Shown: positions 22,643 through 31,800 of the stretch, piece after piece | Numbering within the stretch: position 1 is the stretch's first letter | Layout of the letters: every line of letters starts with the position of its first letter | Source: RPRB01 sp035519675 | Lineage (GTDB): Bacteria; Myxococcota; Myxococcia; Myxococcales; Myxococcaceae | DNA: 64,000 nt | Direction: 5' to 3' | Assembly: GCA_035519675.1 (NCBI GenBank) | Contig: DATIWB010000130.1 | Span: 1-64,000 of the forward strand | Notes under the pieces: model-generated | Seen by the model: the letters and a program-made list of their open reading frames with translations, nothing else | Database searches by the model: none | What the model was told of the DNA's origin: nothing | Made by a program: the position numbers and the translations under genes

Positions 22643-22981
22643 ATGGGCGCCGACGAGCTGCTGCGGGCGCTGAAGGCGGTGGCCGAGCCCACCCGGCTGC
22701 GGATGCTGGAGCTGCTGCTGCAGTGGCACGGCCCCCGGACCGGACCGATTCGGTCTGGCGAGCCCGGGCTCTGCCTGTGCGACCTGGAGCTGCTGGTGGG
22801 CATGCGGCACGCACTGGTCTCCCACCACCTCCGCATCCTCAAGGAGGCGGGGGTGGTCGAGTCCGAGAAGCGAGGCCGGTGGACGGTGTACCGGGCGCGG
22901 CCCGAGCCGCTGGCGCAGATCGCCAGCCGCCTGAGGGGGCTGGCGGCACCACGCGGAGGGCCGGACTCGCGGGCGGCGTGA
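22643..22981 (+). CDS. ArsR-family transcriptional regulator (ArsR-1)
   Basis: 112-aa winged-helix regulator with a GGGGAG ribosome-binding site before ATG 22643. Core motifs: LKAVAEPTRLRMLELLL, the recognition helix region MRHALVSHHLRILKEAGVV and the wing KRGRWTVYRA. The segment before the recognition helix reads GLCLCDLELLVG, a Cys-Leu-Cys-Asp pattern at the place of the CVCD thiol site in classical As(III)-responsive ArsR proteins. A 14-residue insert (WHGPRTGPIRSGEP) precedes it. It lies 34 bp after lipoprotein 1 and shares architecture and insert with ArsR-3 at 33050, which has Ser at the second Cys position. Likely controls its own receptor unit; ligand not known. Confidence 0.88.
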   Translation: MGADELLRALKAVAEPTRLRMLELLLQWHGPRTGPIRSGEPGLCLCDLELLVGMRHALVSHHLRILKEAGVVESEKRGRWTVYRARPEPLAQIASRLRGLAAPRGGPDSRAA

Positions 22982-23047
22982 CGTTCCAGTCCCAGGCCGC
23001 TCGGCGGGTACAAGCTGTGGTGCCGCCACCCGCGGGATACAGGCGCA

Positions 23048-23800
23048 GTGCGACTCCCGGTCGACCTCCACCCTCCGCCCACTCCGAGCTCCCCGCACCT
23101 GTCCGGCCCGAGAGGGCTGCGGCTGCTCTCGGCGCTGGCCCAGGCCGGCGCGAACTGCGAGGGCCGGCAGCGGTTCCGCCTCGAGGCGCTCCGTGCCCTG
23201 CGCGCGGCGATTCCCTTCGACTTCGGCTTCATCGCCACGCCCCCGGCGGGACGTCCCGAGCCGGCATCGCTCGGCGCCACCCCGCCCGTGCTCCGGGTGT
23301 TGACCCGGCATGGCCGGGGGGCGTGGATCGAGCTGCGCGAGCTCCGGGCCCGGGCCGATGGGGCGGTACTCCAGCTCGCCGGCGCCGGTGCCTCCAGCCC
23401 GCTCCTGCGGCTTCTGCAGACCACGCACCCGGTCGAGGCGCTGTGCATCGGCTGGCTGAGCGACGAGGCCGCGGCGGTGGTGCTGGCCCGCGAGCTCGAG
23501 CCGGCGTTTCACGGCCCGGAGGTGGAGCTGCTGCGCCTGGCCCTCCCGGTACTCACCCTCGCGGACACCCAGGCCGCGGACCTGGCCGACTCCCTCGGGG
23601 CCACCCTCAGCCCCCGGGAGCAGGAGATCTTGGGCTACCTCCAGCGGGGCTATAGCAACCGGCAGATCGGCCTGGTGCTCGGAACCTCCCCTCTCACGGT
23701 CAGGAACCAGCTTGCGCGGCTCTTCCGCAAGGTGGGGGTGGCCTCCCGAGCCGAGCTGGTTGGACTCGCCGCCGGCTGCCTCCGGAACCCCGGCCGCTGA
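23048..23800 (+). CDS. LuxR-type HTH regulator without receiver domain (LuxR-1)
   Basis: 250 aa from GTG 23048 (weak ribosome-binding site; no better start). C-terminal LuxR/GerE HTH: LSPREQEILGYLQRGYSNRQIGLVLGTSPLTVRNQLARLF is the fingerprint, then KVGVASRAELVGLA. The N-terminal 180 residues lack the phospho-acceptor pattern of response regulators and do not match an autoinducer-binding domain that I can name; they contain AIPFDFGFI and two leucine-rich helices. A second copy of the same architecture (AIPFEVAFV, KVGVSGRSELVGLA) lies at 27938-28651 on the other strand. It sits 123 bp before receptor 2, which it may control. Confidence 0.82.
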   Translation: MRLPVDLHPPPTPSSPHLSGPRGLRLLSALAQAGANCEGRQRFRLEALRALRAAIPFDFGFIATPPAGRPEPASLGATPPVLRVLTRHGRGAWIELRELRARADGAVLQLAGAGASSPLLRLLQTTHPVEALCIGWLSDEAAAVVLARELEPAFHGPEVELLRLALPVLTLADTQAADLADSLGATLSPREQEILGYLQRGYSNRQIGLVLGTSPLTVRNQLARLFRKVGVASRAELVGLAAGCLRNPGR

Positions 23801-23817
23801 GTGCTCGCCGTCGCTGA

Positions 23818-23837
23818 TGTGGTGCGGCGACACCACA
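23818..23837 (+). promoter_or_regulatory. inverted repeat upstream of receptor 2
   Basis: Perfect 7-bp arms TGTGGTG and CACCACA separated by CGGCGA, 20 bp in all, between luxR-1 and the receptor 2 start. Size and symmetry suit a dimeric LuxR- or ArsR-type operator. I found no identical copy before receptors 1 or 3, so assignment is tentative. Confidence 0.3.
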
Positions 23838-23845
23838 GCGGCGGT

Positions 23846-23868
23846 GGTTCAGCTGCAACCGTGACCCG
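23846..23868 (+). promoter_or_regulatory. conserved box 78 nt before receptor 2 start
   Basis: A 23-nt segment beginning GGTTCAG and ending GACCCG matches 28818-28840 before receptor 3 at 18 of 23 positions, at nearly the same distance from the start codon (78 and 80 nt). Shared promoter or regulator site is the simplest reading; no standard -35/-10 pair was identified. Confidence 0.35.
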
Positions 23869-23910
23869 CTGCCCCTCGCACGTCGACAGTCCCTTCCTCA
23901 CCCGTCGCGA

Positions 23911-23923
23911 GGAGGGGCTGCTC
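23911..23923 (+). promoter_or_regulatory. ribosome-binding site of receptor gene 2 (TTG start)
   Basis: GGAGGGG (23911-23917) ends 6 nt before TTG 23924, as in receptor genes 1 and 3, supporting TTG rather than the in-frame upstream GTG at 23801. Confidence 0.65.
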
Positions 23924-26900
23924 TTGAAGCGAGCCGAGCTGGGAACGACAGGAAAGGCACGAGCGTGTGCGCTGCTCTTGACGCTCGTGCCTACCGTGGC
24001 GCTGGCGCAGGCCAGCACCTCGGTGCTCACCGGAAACGTGATCGACACATCCACCAAGGCCCCCGTGGCAGACGTAGTGGTGACCGCGACCTCTCCCGCC
24101 CTGCAGGGCGAGCAGGTGGTGGTGACCGACTCCACGGGCCTTTACCGCGTTCCCCAGCTGCCGCCGGGGACGTACACCCTCCGCTTCGAGAAGGAGACCT
24201 ACCGGCCCTTCTCCCGGACCGGCATCGACGTGGCCGCCGACCGGACCCTGCGGCTCAACGTCGAGCTGCTCCCGGAGACCGCGGGGAGCGAGACGGTGAC
24301 CGTGGTCGGCACCCCGCCCACCATCGACATCGGCTCCAGCGCCACCGGCACCACCATCAACCAGGACTTCGTCCGCAACCTGGCGGTGTCCCGGCCCGGC
24401 GGCCTGAGCGGGGCGAACCGCTCGTTCGATTCGCTGGCCACCACCGCGCCGCAGGCCAACGGTGACTACTACGGGGTGGGCATCAACGGCGCGACCTCGC
24501 CCGAGAACCTGTACCTGATCGACGGCATCTCGGTGAACAACCCCGGGTTCGGCACCCTGGGCTCGCCCCTCACCGTGGAGTTCATGGACGAGGTCAACGT
24601 GGTCAGCGGCGGGTACATGCCGGAGTACGGGCGGACCAGCGGCGGGGCGATCAGCGCGGTCACCAAGTCCGGAGGCAACGAGTTCCACGGCTCGGTGTGG
24701 GGCACCTTCACTCCGGGCAGCCTCAGCGGCGCGCCGGGGGTGGTCCCCGGGGGGACCCCGGTGGTCCAGGGGACGCGGGAGCTGGGCAACTTCGGCGACA
24801 TCGGGGCGACGATCGGCGGCTACATCCTCAAGGACAAGCTGTGGTTCTTCGCCGGCCTGCAGTGGTCGGCGCAGCGCTACATCTACGGGCGCAGCTTCAG
24901 CCGGCTGATCAACGGCGCGTTCGAGCCCATCCCCGACTCGACCCAGCGCCGGAATGGCGACGAGCGGAGCTGGAACTACATCGGCAAGCTCACCTTCCTG
25001 ATCAGCTCGGATCACCGGGTGAGCCTGACGGTCACCGGGACGCCGACCAACGGTGGAAGCGACGGGGGGGTGGCGCTGCGGAACCGCTCCAACAACCGCA
25101 TCCCCTTCAACGCCAACCTCCTGGCGCTGGGCACCTACAACGCGGGGTGGACCAAGTCGAGCTTCAACGCCGTGGACGTGGCCGGCGAGCTGAGCAGCTC
25201 CTTCCTCGACAAGCGCCTGCTGCTGGACGTGAAGCTCGGCGTGCACATCCAGCGCGACTCGTACCTTCCCGGGGACGGCAGCACCCTCGACGACATCGAT
25301 AACCCGGCAACGCTGGCCGGCGTCCCGGCGGTGCGTTCGCCGGCGGGCATCCCCACGCCGGTGTACCAGCTGGACACCTCGGTGCCGGCCTCGGTGGTCC
25401 GGGCCTGCACCGAGCCCGGCGCGACCTGCAACGTCGTCCGGTACGGGACCGGCGGCCCGGGCGGGCTGATCGAGTACCTGAACTTCGACAGCTACCAGGG
25501 CCGGGCGGTGCTGACCTACCTGGTCAACGCGCTGGGGCACCACGTGCTCAAGGCAGGCTTCGACGGGCAGATCAACAAGTACAGCCACGACGAGACGTAC
25601 ACCGGTGGCGTCGTCTACCGCGACGGGACCGACATCGGCGGGCCCGCGGGCTCGGTCTACGACTACCGCCGCTTCGGTGCCATCACCGACACCGACACCA
25701 TCAGCGACGCGCCCCGGCCGTACACCGCCACCAAGTCGACCATCCTCGGAGGCTTCGTCCAGGACAGCTGGAGCATCATGGACAAGGTCACCCTCAACCT
25801 CGGTCTCCGCTACGACGCACTGAACATGGAGGGGCAGGACGGCAAGACGCGGATCAAGCTCACCGATCAGCTGAGCCCCCGCATCGGCGTGGTGTGGGAT
25901 CCGACCCAGCAGGGCCGGTCGAAGATCTTCGCCAACTACGGGCGCTACTACGAGTACGTCCCGCTCGACATCTCCGACCGGGCGCTGAGCAGCTCGCAGG
26001 GGACGCTCCAGGGGGTGCACGACTGCAATCCCCTCGCGGTGGGGCGGAAGGGGTGCGACGTCAGGACACGGGTGGACAGCACCGCGACCATCACCGGGAT
26101 CGCCCAGGCCCCCGACCGCAAGTGGGGGGTCACCGGGCCACCCTACGCCTCGTACGTGGACCCGAACCTCAAGTCGCCGACCAATGACGAGATCGTCGCT
26201 GGCGCCGAGTACGAGGTGCTGCCCAACGCGCGGGCTGGCGTCACCTACACCCACCGGAACCTGGTCCGCACGGTGGAGGACATGTCCAACAACGACGGGC
26301 AGACCTACTTCATCGGCAACCCCGGGGAGGGGATCGCCGACTCCTTCCCCACCGCCAAGCGAACCTACGACGCGGTCACCGTGCTCTTCACCAAGAGCTT
26401 CTCCGACCTCTGGCTGGCACAGGTCAGCTACACCTGGTCCAAGCTGACCGGGAACTACGACGGCCTGTTCAACGCCCAGGGCCTGGCAGCGCTCGGCGCG
26501 CCGCAGCTCGATCCCAACATCAACTCCACCTTCGACCTGCGGACTCTCCTGCTGAACCAGGACGGTCCGCTGAGCGGGGACATCACCCACAACATCAAGG
26601 TCTACTTGGCCAAGGAGTTCGTCATCAACCCGGTGTTCAGCGCCACGCTGGGTGGCTCCTTCAACGCCAACTCCGGGGCACCGATCAACGCGCTGGGCGG
26701 CCACCCCATCTACGGCGCCGGCCAGGCCTTCCTCCTCCAGCGGGGCAGCGGTGGGCGACTGCCCTGGGTCACCTCGCTCGACGCCCGGGTGAACCTCAAC
26801 TACCGGCTGAGCAAGGACAGCGTGATCACCGCCTCGGTGGAAGCGTTCAACGTCTTCAACTCGCAGCGGCCGGTCTCGGTGGACGAGAACTACACCCTGA

Positions 26901-27175
26901 ACACCGTCTCTCCCATCCTCGGCGCCACCCAGGGCACGGTGCCTGCGCAGTTCGGAGGGATCTGCAGCGGAACCACCATCGACACCTGCGCACCGGGCAA
27001 CGGCTCACTGCCCAAGCCGCGGGTGGCGAACTCGACCACCGGCGCGGCGATCAACGTCTCGCTCCCGGATCGCAACGGTAACCCGATCCCCCGGGTGACC
27101 AACCTCACCTGGGGCACACCCACCAACTACCAGCCGGTGCGTCAGTTCCGGTTCAGCCTGCGGTTCACGTTCTAG
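23924..27175 (+). CDS. TonB-dependent receptor, Oar-like (receptor 2)
   Basis: 1083 aa from TTG 23924 (MKRAELGTTGKARA, then signal core CALLLTLVPTVALAQA). Same layout as receptor 1: carboxypeptidase-regulatory domain (LTGNVIDTSTKAPVADV, YRVPQLPPGTYTLRFEKETY), TonB-box-like ETVTVVG, plug (LYLIDGISVNN, GYMPEYGRTSGGAISAVTKSGG), long barrel, C-terminal FRFSLRFTF. Long blocks are nearly identical to receptors 1 and 3 (FVQDSWSIMDKVTLN, DPTQQGRSKIFANYGRYYE, GAEYEVLPNAR, NLVRTVEDMSN), while loop regions differ strongly. Cys pairs: RACTEPGATC, DCNPLAVGRKGC, and an extra pair GGICSGTTIDTC near the C terminus absent from the other two. It is the most divergent of the three. Followed 2 bp later by lipoprotein 2. 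Confidence 0.9.
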   Translation: MKRAELGTTGKARACALLLTLVPTVALAQASTSVLTGNVIDTSTKAPVADVVVTATSPALQGEQVVVTDSTGLYRVPQLPPGTYTLRFEKETYRPFSRTGIDVAADRTLRLNVELLPETAGSETVTVVGTPPTIDIGSSATGTTINQDFVRNLAVSRPGGLSGANRSFDSLATTAPQANGDYYGVGINGATSPENLYLIDGISVNNPGFGTLGSPLTVEFMDEVNVVSGGYMPEYGRTSGGAISAVTKSGGNEFHGSVWGTFTPGSLSGAPGVVPGGTPVVQGTRELGNFGDIGATIGGYILKDKLWFFAGLQWSAQRYIYGRSFSRLINGAFEPIPDSTQRRNGDERSWNYIGKLTFLISSDHRVSLTVTGTPTNGGSDGGVALRNRSNNRIPFNANLLALGTYNAGWTKSSFNAVDVAGELSSSFLDKRLLLDVKLGVHIQRDSYLPGDGSTLDDIDNPATLAGVPAVRSPAGIPTPVYQLDTSVPASVVRACTEPGATCNVVRYGTGGPGGLIEYLNFDSYQGRAVLTYLVNALGHHVLKAGFDGQINKYSHDETYTGGVVYRDGTDIGGPAGSVYDYRRFGAITDTDTISDAPRPYTATKSTILGGFVQDSWSIMDKVTLNLGLRYDALNMEGQDGKTRIKLTDQLSPRIGVVWDPTQQGRSKIFANYGRYYEYVPLDISDRALSSSQGTLQGVHDCNPLAVGRKGCDVRTRVDSTATITGIAQAPDRKWGVTGPPYASYVDPNLKSPTNDEIVAGAEYEVLPNARAGVTYTHRNLVRTVEDMSNNDGQTYFIGNPGEGIADSFPTAKRTYDAVTVLFTKSFSDLWLAQVSYTWSKLTGNYDGLFNAQGLAALGAPQLDPNINSTFDLRTLLLNQDGPLSGDITHNIKVYLAKEFVINPVFSATLGGSFNANSGAPINALGGHPIYGAGQAFLLQRGSGGRLPWVTSLDARVNLNYRLSKDSVITASVEAFNVFNSQRPVSVDENYTLNTVSPILGATQGTVPAQFGGICSGTTIDTCAPGNGSLPKPRVANSTTGAAINVSLPDRNGNPIPRVTNLTWGTPTNYQPVRQFRFSLRFTF

Positions 27176-27177
27176 CC

Positions 27178-27855
27178 ATGGACACCACCATGAGAACCTC
27201 ACTGCTCTGCATGCTGCTCCTCGCCACCGCCTGTGGCTCGCTGGCCCAGCCCGAGTGCCAGATGCTCCCATCTGCGCAGGGCGGGTACGTGCTGCGCTTC
27301 ACCCGGACCGGATCGGCCAGCGCCGGCTGCGACACCCGGAACCCCGCGGAGACCAGCGACATCTGGGTCTTCGACACCATCGCCAACAGCCAGGTACGGG
27401 TGCACGCCGCACTCACCATGCCCTATGCCGATCCCACGGTGGACCCGCTTCCGGCGGGGCTGATCGGCGCGGGCGAGTTCACCACCCGGGAGGCCGACGC
27501 CGATTCGCTGTGCCACATCGCCAGTCTGACCACCATGACCGACGGCACCCTCTCCTACGCCACGCGGAACATGGAGTCGTTGGGGAGCGCGGCGTACCAG
27601 AACGCTGAGTTCAAAGCCGAGGTCACCATGACCTCCGGAGCGTGCACGGCCGAGTACACGGTGCAGGCGCTCTCGCCGGCGGTTGGCTGCGAGACCGACG
27701 CGGACTGCGACCCGTTCAAGCAGCCGTTCAGCTCGGGCATCTTCAGCACCTTCGACCAGGGCTGCAAGACGGACCCCTGGACGGTGCCGGTGGCCACCGC
27801 CTTCGGCAGCTCGGGGGTGTGCTTCTTCAACCAGCCGTACCCGAGCCTGAAGTAG
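27178..27855 (+). CDS. small cysteine-containing lipoprotein, receptor-linked (lipoprotein 2)
   Basis: 225 aa from ATG 27178, or 221 aa from ATG 27190; neither has a strong ribosome-binding site. The signal MRTSLLCMLLLATAC has lipobox ATAC. Only distantly like lipoproteins 1 and 3: it keeps the spacing of the central ALTMPYADP, the acidic Cys loop CETDADCDP, and the C-terminal GVCFFNQPYPSLK, but lacks the N-terminal PCLIQR and most of the middle. The common C-terminal block marks all three as one family that I cannot name. The gene is the last of unit 2 and is followed 20 bp later by a strong terminator; no ArsR gene follows, unlike units 1 and 3. Confidence 0.72.
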   Translation: MDTTMRTSLLCMLLLATACGSLAQPECQMLPSAQGGYVLRFTRTGSASAGCDTRNPAETSDIWVFDTIANSQVRVHAALTMPYADPTVDPLPAGLIGAGEFTTREADADSLCHIASLTTMTDGTLSYATRNMESLGSAAYQNAEFKAEVTMTSGACTAEYTVQALSPAVGCETDADCDPFKQPFSSGIFSTFDQGCKTDPWTVPVATAFGSSGVCFFNQPYPSLK

Positions 27856-27875
27856 CCTGCGGCGAGAGTCTCCCC

Positions 27876-27927
27876 GGGCCCCGTGCCGGAGCCGTCTGGC
27901 TCCTTCGCACGGGGCCCTTCTCGTTTT
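27876..27927 (+). terminator. strong hairpin terminator after receptor unit 2
   Basis: Perfect 11-bp arms GGGCCCCGTGC (27876-27886) and GCACGGGGCCC (27907-27917) enclose a second 6-bp stem GGAGCC/GGCTCC; a T-rich tail TTCTCGTTTT follows. It separates lipoprotein 2 from the convergent luxR-2 end (27938). Confidence 0.85.
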
Positions 27928-27937
27928 CAGCCGACTG

Positions 27938-28651
27938 CTAGGCGATACGCGCGCGCCGGGTGGCCATGGCCGCCAGCCCCACCAGCTCGGAGCGGCCGCT
28001 CACGCCCACCTTGCGGAAGAGACGGCAGAGCTGGTTGCGCACCGTGAAGTGCGAGGTGCCCAGCGCCGAGGCGATCTCCCGGTTGTTGTAGCCGCGGCTG
28101 ACGTAGTCGAAGATCTCCTGCTCCCGGGGGGTGAGCCGGGCCCCGAGCGCCTCTTGCACCTCGCTCGCCCGCCGGTCCCCGAGCCCGATGACCGGAAGGG
28201 ACAGCCGGACCAGCTCCAGCTCGCGGCGGGCGAAGGGCTCGCTGGCGCGACCGAGCACCAGGGCGGTCCGACCCTCCTCGAGCGCGGCGAGGCAGAGGTG
28301 ACGGACTGGACGCTCGGCGCGCAGCAGGCGTCCGAGCTCCGAGTCCGCGCTCACCAGGCCCGAGGCCTCGACCACTCCGCCCAGCCCCAGCGCGGCGGCA
28401 CGAATCCCGGCCAGCTCGCTCCAGACGGTGTCCGCTCTCCGGGCGAGGAGGCGCTCGGCGAGTGGCGGCAGTCCCCAGCTGACCGGCTCGGGTCCGGGGC
28501 TGGAGGCGCCGCTCTGGACGAAGGCCACCTCGAAGGGAATCGCGCCCTGGAGCAGCGCGAGCGTTCCGGAGCGGAACTCGGCGCGGTCGTGGGCGCGGAC
28601 GGCAAGTGCGGCGATCTCCGACAGCAGTTGCGGAGCAGCGTTGATTGACAT
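27938..28651 (-). CDS. LuxR-type HTH regulator without receiver domain (LuxR-2)
   Basis: 237 aa from ATG 28651 (MSINAAPQLLSEIAALAVRAH). The open frame continues upstream to 29104, but that part overlaps receptor 3 and is not used. C-terminal LuxR/GerE HTH: LTPREQEIFDYVSRGYNNREIASALG, TVRNQLCRLF, KVGVSGRSELVGLAAMA. The N-terminal domain is a paralogue of that in LuxR-1 (shared AIPF motif, similar spacing of the helix LVRLSLPVIGLGD with LLRLALPVLTLAD) and lacks a response-regulator receiver. Divergent from receptor 3 across 246 bp, the usual position for a dedicated activator. Confidence 0.85.
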   Translation of the reverse strand: MSINAAPQLLSEIAALAVRAHDRAEFRSGTLALLQGAIPFEVAFVQSGASSPGPEPVSWGLPPLAERLLARRADTVWSELAGIRAAALGLGGVVEASGLVSADSELGRLLRAERPVRHLCLAALEEGRTALVLGRASEPFARRELELVRLSLPVIGLGDRRASEVQEALGARLTPREQEIFDYVSRGYNNREIASALGTSHFTVRNQLCRLFRKVGVSGRSELVGLAAMATRRARIA

Positions 28652-28817
28652 GCGGTCGTCGTTCTCTTGGTACGACCCCCTCGCTGACTGTGACAATGGG
28701 CGTTGACCCGAAGTTGCCGTCCTTCGCCGCACGCCCGCGCCGCCTCGCTGCAGCATCCGGCGAACCGCCGTGGGCCACCCGCGAACCGCCTGGTACGGAC
28801 GGACCACATCCCCAGTT

Positions 28818-28840
28818 GGTTCAGGCGCAATCCAGACCCG
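28818..28840 (+). promoter_or_regulatory. conserved box 80 nt before receptor 3 start
   Basis: Counterpart of 23846-23868: same GGTTCAG and GACCCG ends, 18 of 23 identical. It lies inside the luxR-2/receptor 3 divergent region and could serve either gene. Confidence 0.35.
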
Positions 28841-28870
28841 GCCACCCCGCGCACCGCATCCTCTGCTGCA

Positions 28871-28897
28871 CCACGCAGTCCGAGGAGGGGTGCCAAC
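28871..28897 (+). promoter_or_regulatory. leader and ribosome-binding site of receptor gene 3 (TTG start)
   Basis: CCACGCAGTCCG (28871-28882), identical to the leader of receptor 1, then GGAGGGG (28884-28890), 7 nt before TTG 28898. Confidence 0.7.
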
Positions 28898-31800
28898 TTG
28901 GAACGAATCACGCTCCGTCGCCGCGTCGCGAGCAACGGCCGGGCCCAGCGGCTCCGCGCCCTGCTCGTCACCGGCGCACTCTTCGCCGGTCCTTCGGCGC
29001 TCGCCCAGGGAAGCACCTCGGTGCTCACCGGAAACGTCGTCGATGCGTCCACCCGCGCCCCGGTGGCGGACGTGGTGGTCACCGCCACCTCTCCCTCGCT
29101 GCAAGGCGAGCAGGTGGTGGTCACCGACGCCTCCGGCCTCTACCGCGTCCCCCAGCTGCCGCCCGGGACGTACACCCTGCGCTTCGAGAAGGAGACCTAC
29201 CGGCCCTACAGCCGCACCGGCATCGAGGTCGCCGCGGACCGGACGCTCCGGCTGAACGTCGAGCTGTTGCCCGAGGTGGCCGGGGTGGAGACGGTGACCG
29301 TGGTCGGCGCGCCGCCGGTGGTGGACGTGGGCTCGAGCACCGTGGGCACCACGGTGAACAGCGACTTCGTGCGCAACCTCGCGGTGTCGCGGCCCAACGG
29401 GCTCGGCGGCGCCAACCGCTCCTTCGACTCGCTGGCCTCCACCGCCCCCAACGCGGCGAACGACGTGTACGGCGTGTCGATCAGCGGCTCGCAGAGCCCG
29501 GAGAATAGCTACCTCATCGACGGCCTGTCGGTGAACGACCCTGCATACGGGGTCAACGGCTCACCGCTGACGGTGGAGTTCATCGACGAGGTCAACATCA
29601 TCACCGGCGGCTACATGCCCGAGTACGGGCGGACACTCGGCGGTGCCCTGAGCGCCACCACCAAGTCCGGCGGCAACGAGTTCCATGGCTCGGTGTTCGG
29701 CACCTGGACCCCTGGAGGGCTCACCGGCGCTCAGGGCCCACTCACCATCGCCGGAGGCACCCCGGCCATCCTCAGCGCCCGAAACCTCGACAACATCTGG
29801 GACCTCGGGGCAACACTGGGCGGCTACATCATCAAGGACAAGCTGTGGTTCTTCGCCGGCGTTCAGTACGCCACCCAGCGCTACTCCTACACGCGGACGT
29901 ACCAGAAGGCCCGGGTGGACAGCGCCGGCGAATTCATCAACGACCCGGCGACCGGCCAGCCGATCTACGACCCCATCCCCGGGGGCGAGAGCCGCCGCTT
30001 CGGTTCGGAGAAGACCATCAACTACATCGGGAAGCTGACCTACCTCATCACCTCGGATCACCGGCTGAGCGTCTCGGTCACCGGAACTCCCACCTCGGGA
30101 GGAGGGGACGGCAACTACCCGATCAGGGTCCCGGGCCTGCTCCAGGCGAGGAATCCCTCCAACCCGGGCCTCTACGGCGGGTCCGGTTTCAACGTCTTCA
30201 ACCTCAAGACCAAGGACGACTCGCTCAACGTCTCCGCCGAGCTCAACAGCAGCTTCCTCGACAAGCGGCTGCTCCTCGACGTGCGCTTCGGCTGGCACCA
30301 CCAGCTCGACGAGGGGCTTCCGGCCGACGGCAGCGAGTTCAACACCGGCCAGGATGGCAAGCTCGCCGGGACTCCCGGCTACATCACCAGCACCGCGGAT
30401 CTCCAGAACATCGCCGCACTCGAGCCGGACGTTCCCGCCGCGGTGAGGCAGGCCTGCTCGGGGCCCTTCGCCAACACCGAGTGCGGCTTCCTCGGCTACG
30501 TCGTCGGGGGGCCGGGGTTCATCGAGCGGTTGAAGCTGGACAGCTACCAGGGCCGGGGGGTCCTCACCCTCCTGGTCAACGGGCTCGGGCACCATGTCAT
30601 CAAGGGCGGGGTCGACGGGGCGATCTCCTACTACGAGCACACCAAGGCCTATACCGGGAAGGCGGCCTGGCAGTACCTCCAGGGGAACAGCACCCCGGAC
30701 GGCCTGCCGGCGATCAACGAGGCCCGCCGCTATGGCTACCTCACCGGCCCCGATCAGGCGGTCACGCTCGACAGCATCACCGCCAAGAGCAAGTCGACGA
30801 TCTTCGGGTTCTTCGTCCAGGACAGCTGGAGCATCCTGGACAAGGTCACGCTGAACGTCGGCATCCGGTACGACACCCTGGCGCTGTCCGGCGAGGACGG
30901 CATCACCCGCATCGCTCTGAAGGATCAGTTCTCACCGCGGATCGGCGTGGTGTGGGACCCGACGCAGCAGGGCCGCTCGAAGATCTACGCCAACTACGGG
31001 CGCTACTACGAGAACATCCCCCTGGACATCGCCGACCGCGAGCTGAGCATCGAGCCGCAGATCTACGGCTACTCCAACACCGACTGTGACCCGGTGGGCA
31101 TCGGCGGGCTGGCCCGGTGTGATGCCGCCAAGCGCCTCACCTCGGGCCTCCGGCCAAACAGGAAATGGCGGCAAGGCTCGGCGGACCAGGTCCCGGTGGA
31201 TCCCGATCTCAAGTCCGCGTCCACCGACGAGGTGGTCGCCGGGGCCGAGTACGAGGTCCTGGCCAATGCGCGGGTGGGACTGAACTACACCTATCGCAAC
31301 CTGGTCCGGACGGTGGAGGACATGTCCAACGACGAGGCCAACACCTACTTCATCGGCAACCCCGGCGAGGGGATCGCCGACACCTTTCCCAAGGCCAAGC
31401 GCACCTACCACGCGGTGACGCTCAGCTTCACCAAGACCTTCTCCGACCTGTGGATGGCGCAGGCCAGCTACACCTGGTCGCGGCTGACCGGAAACTACGA
31501 CGGCCTCTACCGGCCGGAGGACAACCAGCTCGACCCCAACCTGAACTCCACCTTCGACCTCAAGTCGCTGCTCCTCAACCAGGACGGGAACCTGGCGGCG
31601 GACGCCACCCACAACATCAAGGTGTACCTGGCGAAGGAGTTCGTGATCGTCCCCACCTTCAGCATCACCGCCGGCGGCTCGTTCACCGCCACCTCGGGCA
31701 CCCCGATCAACTACCTCGGCGCCCAGGTCACCTACGGGCCGGGACAGGCCTACATCCTCGAGCGCGGCGCCGGTGGACGGTTGCCGTGGGTCACCAGCTT

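Noticed and set aside
23846..23868. Sigma-54 promoter before receptors 2 and 3
   Set aside because: The GG and GC elements in the conserved box are 7 nt apart, not the 10 required for a -24/-12 promoter.
23801..23923. Longer N-terminus for receptor 2 (start at 23801); likewise 28703 for receptor 3
   Set aside because: Would put 40-65 residues before a good signal peptide; the shared GGAGGGG-TTG context fixes the start downstream.
23849..26704. 951-residue minus-strand frame
   Set aside because: Antisense of receptor 2, typical of high-GC DNA; the Val/Gly/Asp-rich translation has no recognisable fold.
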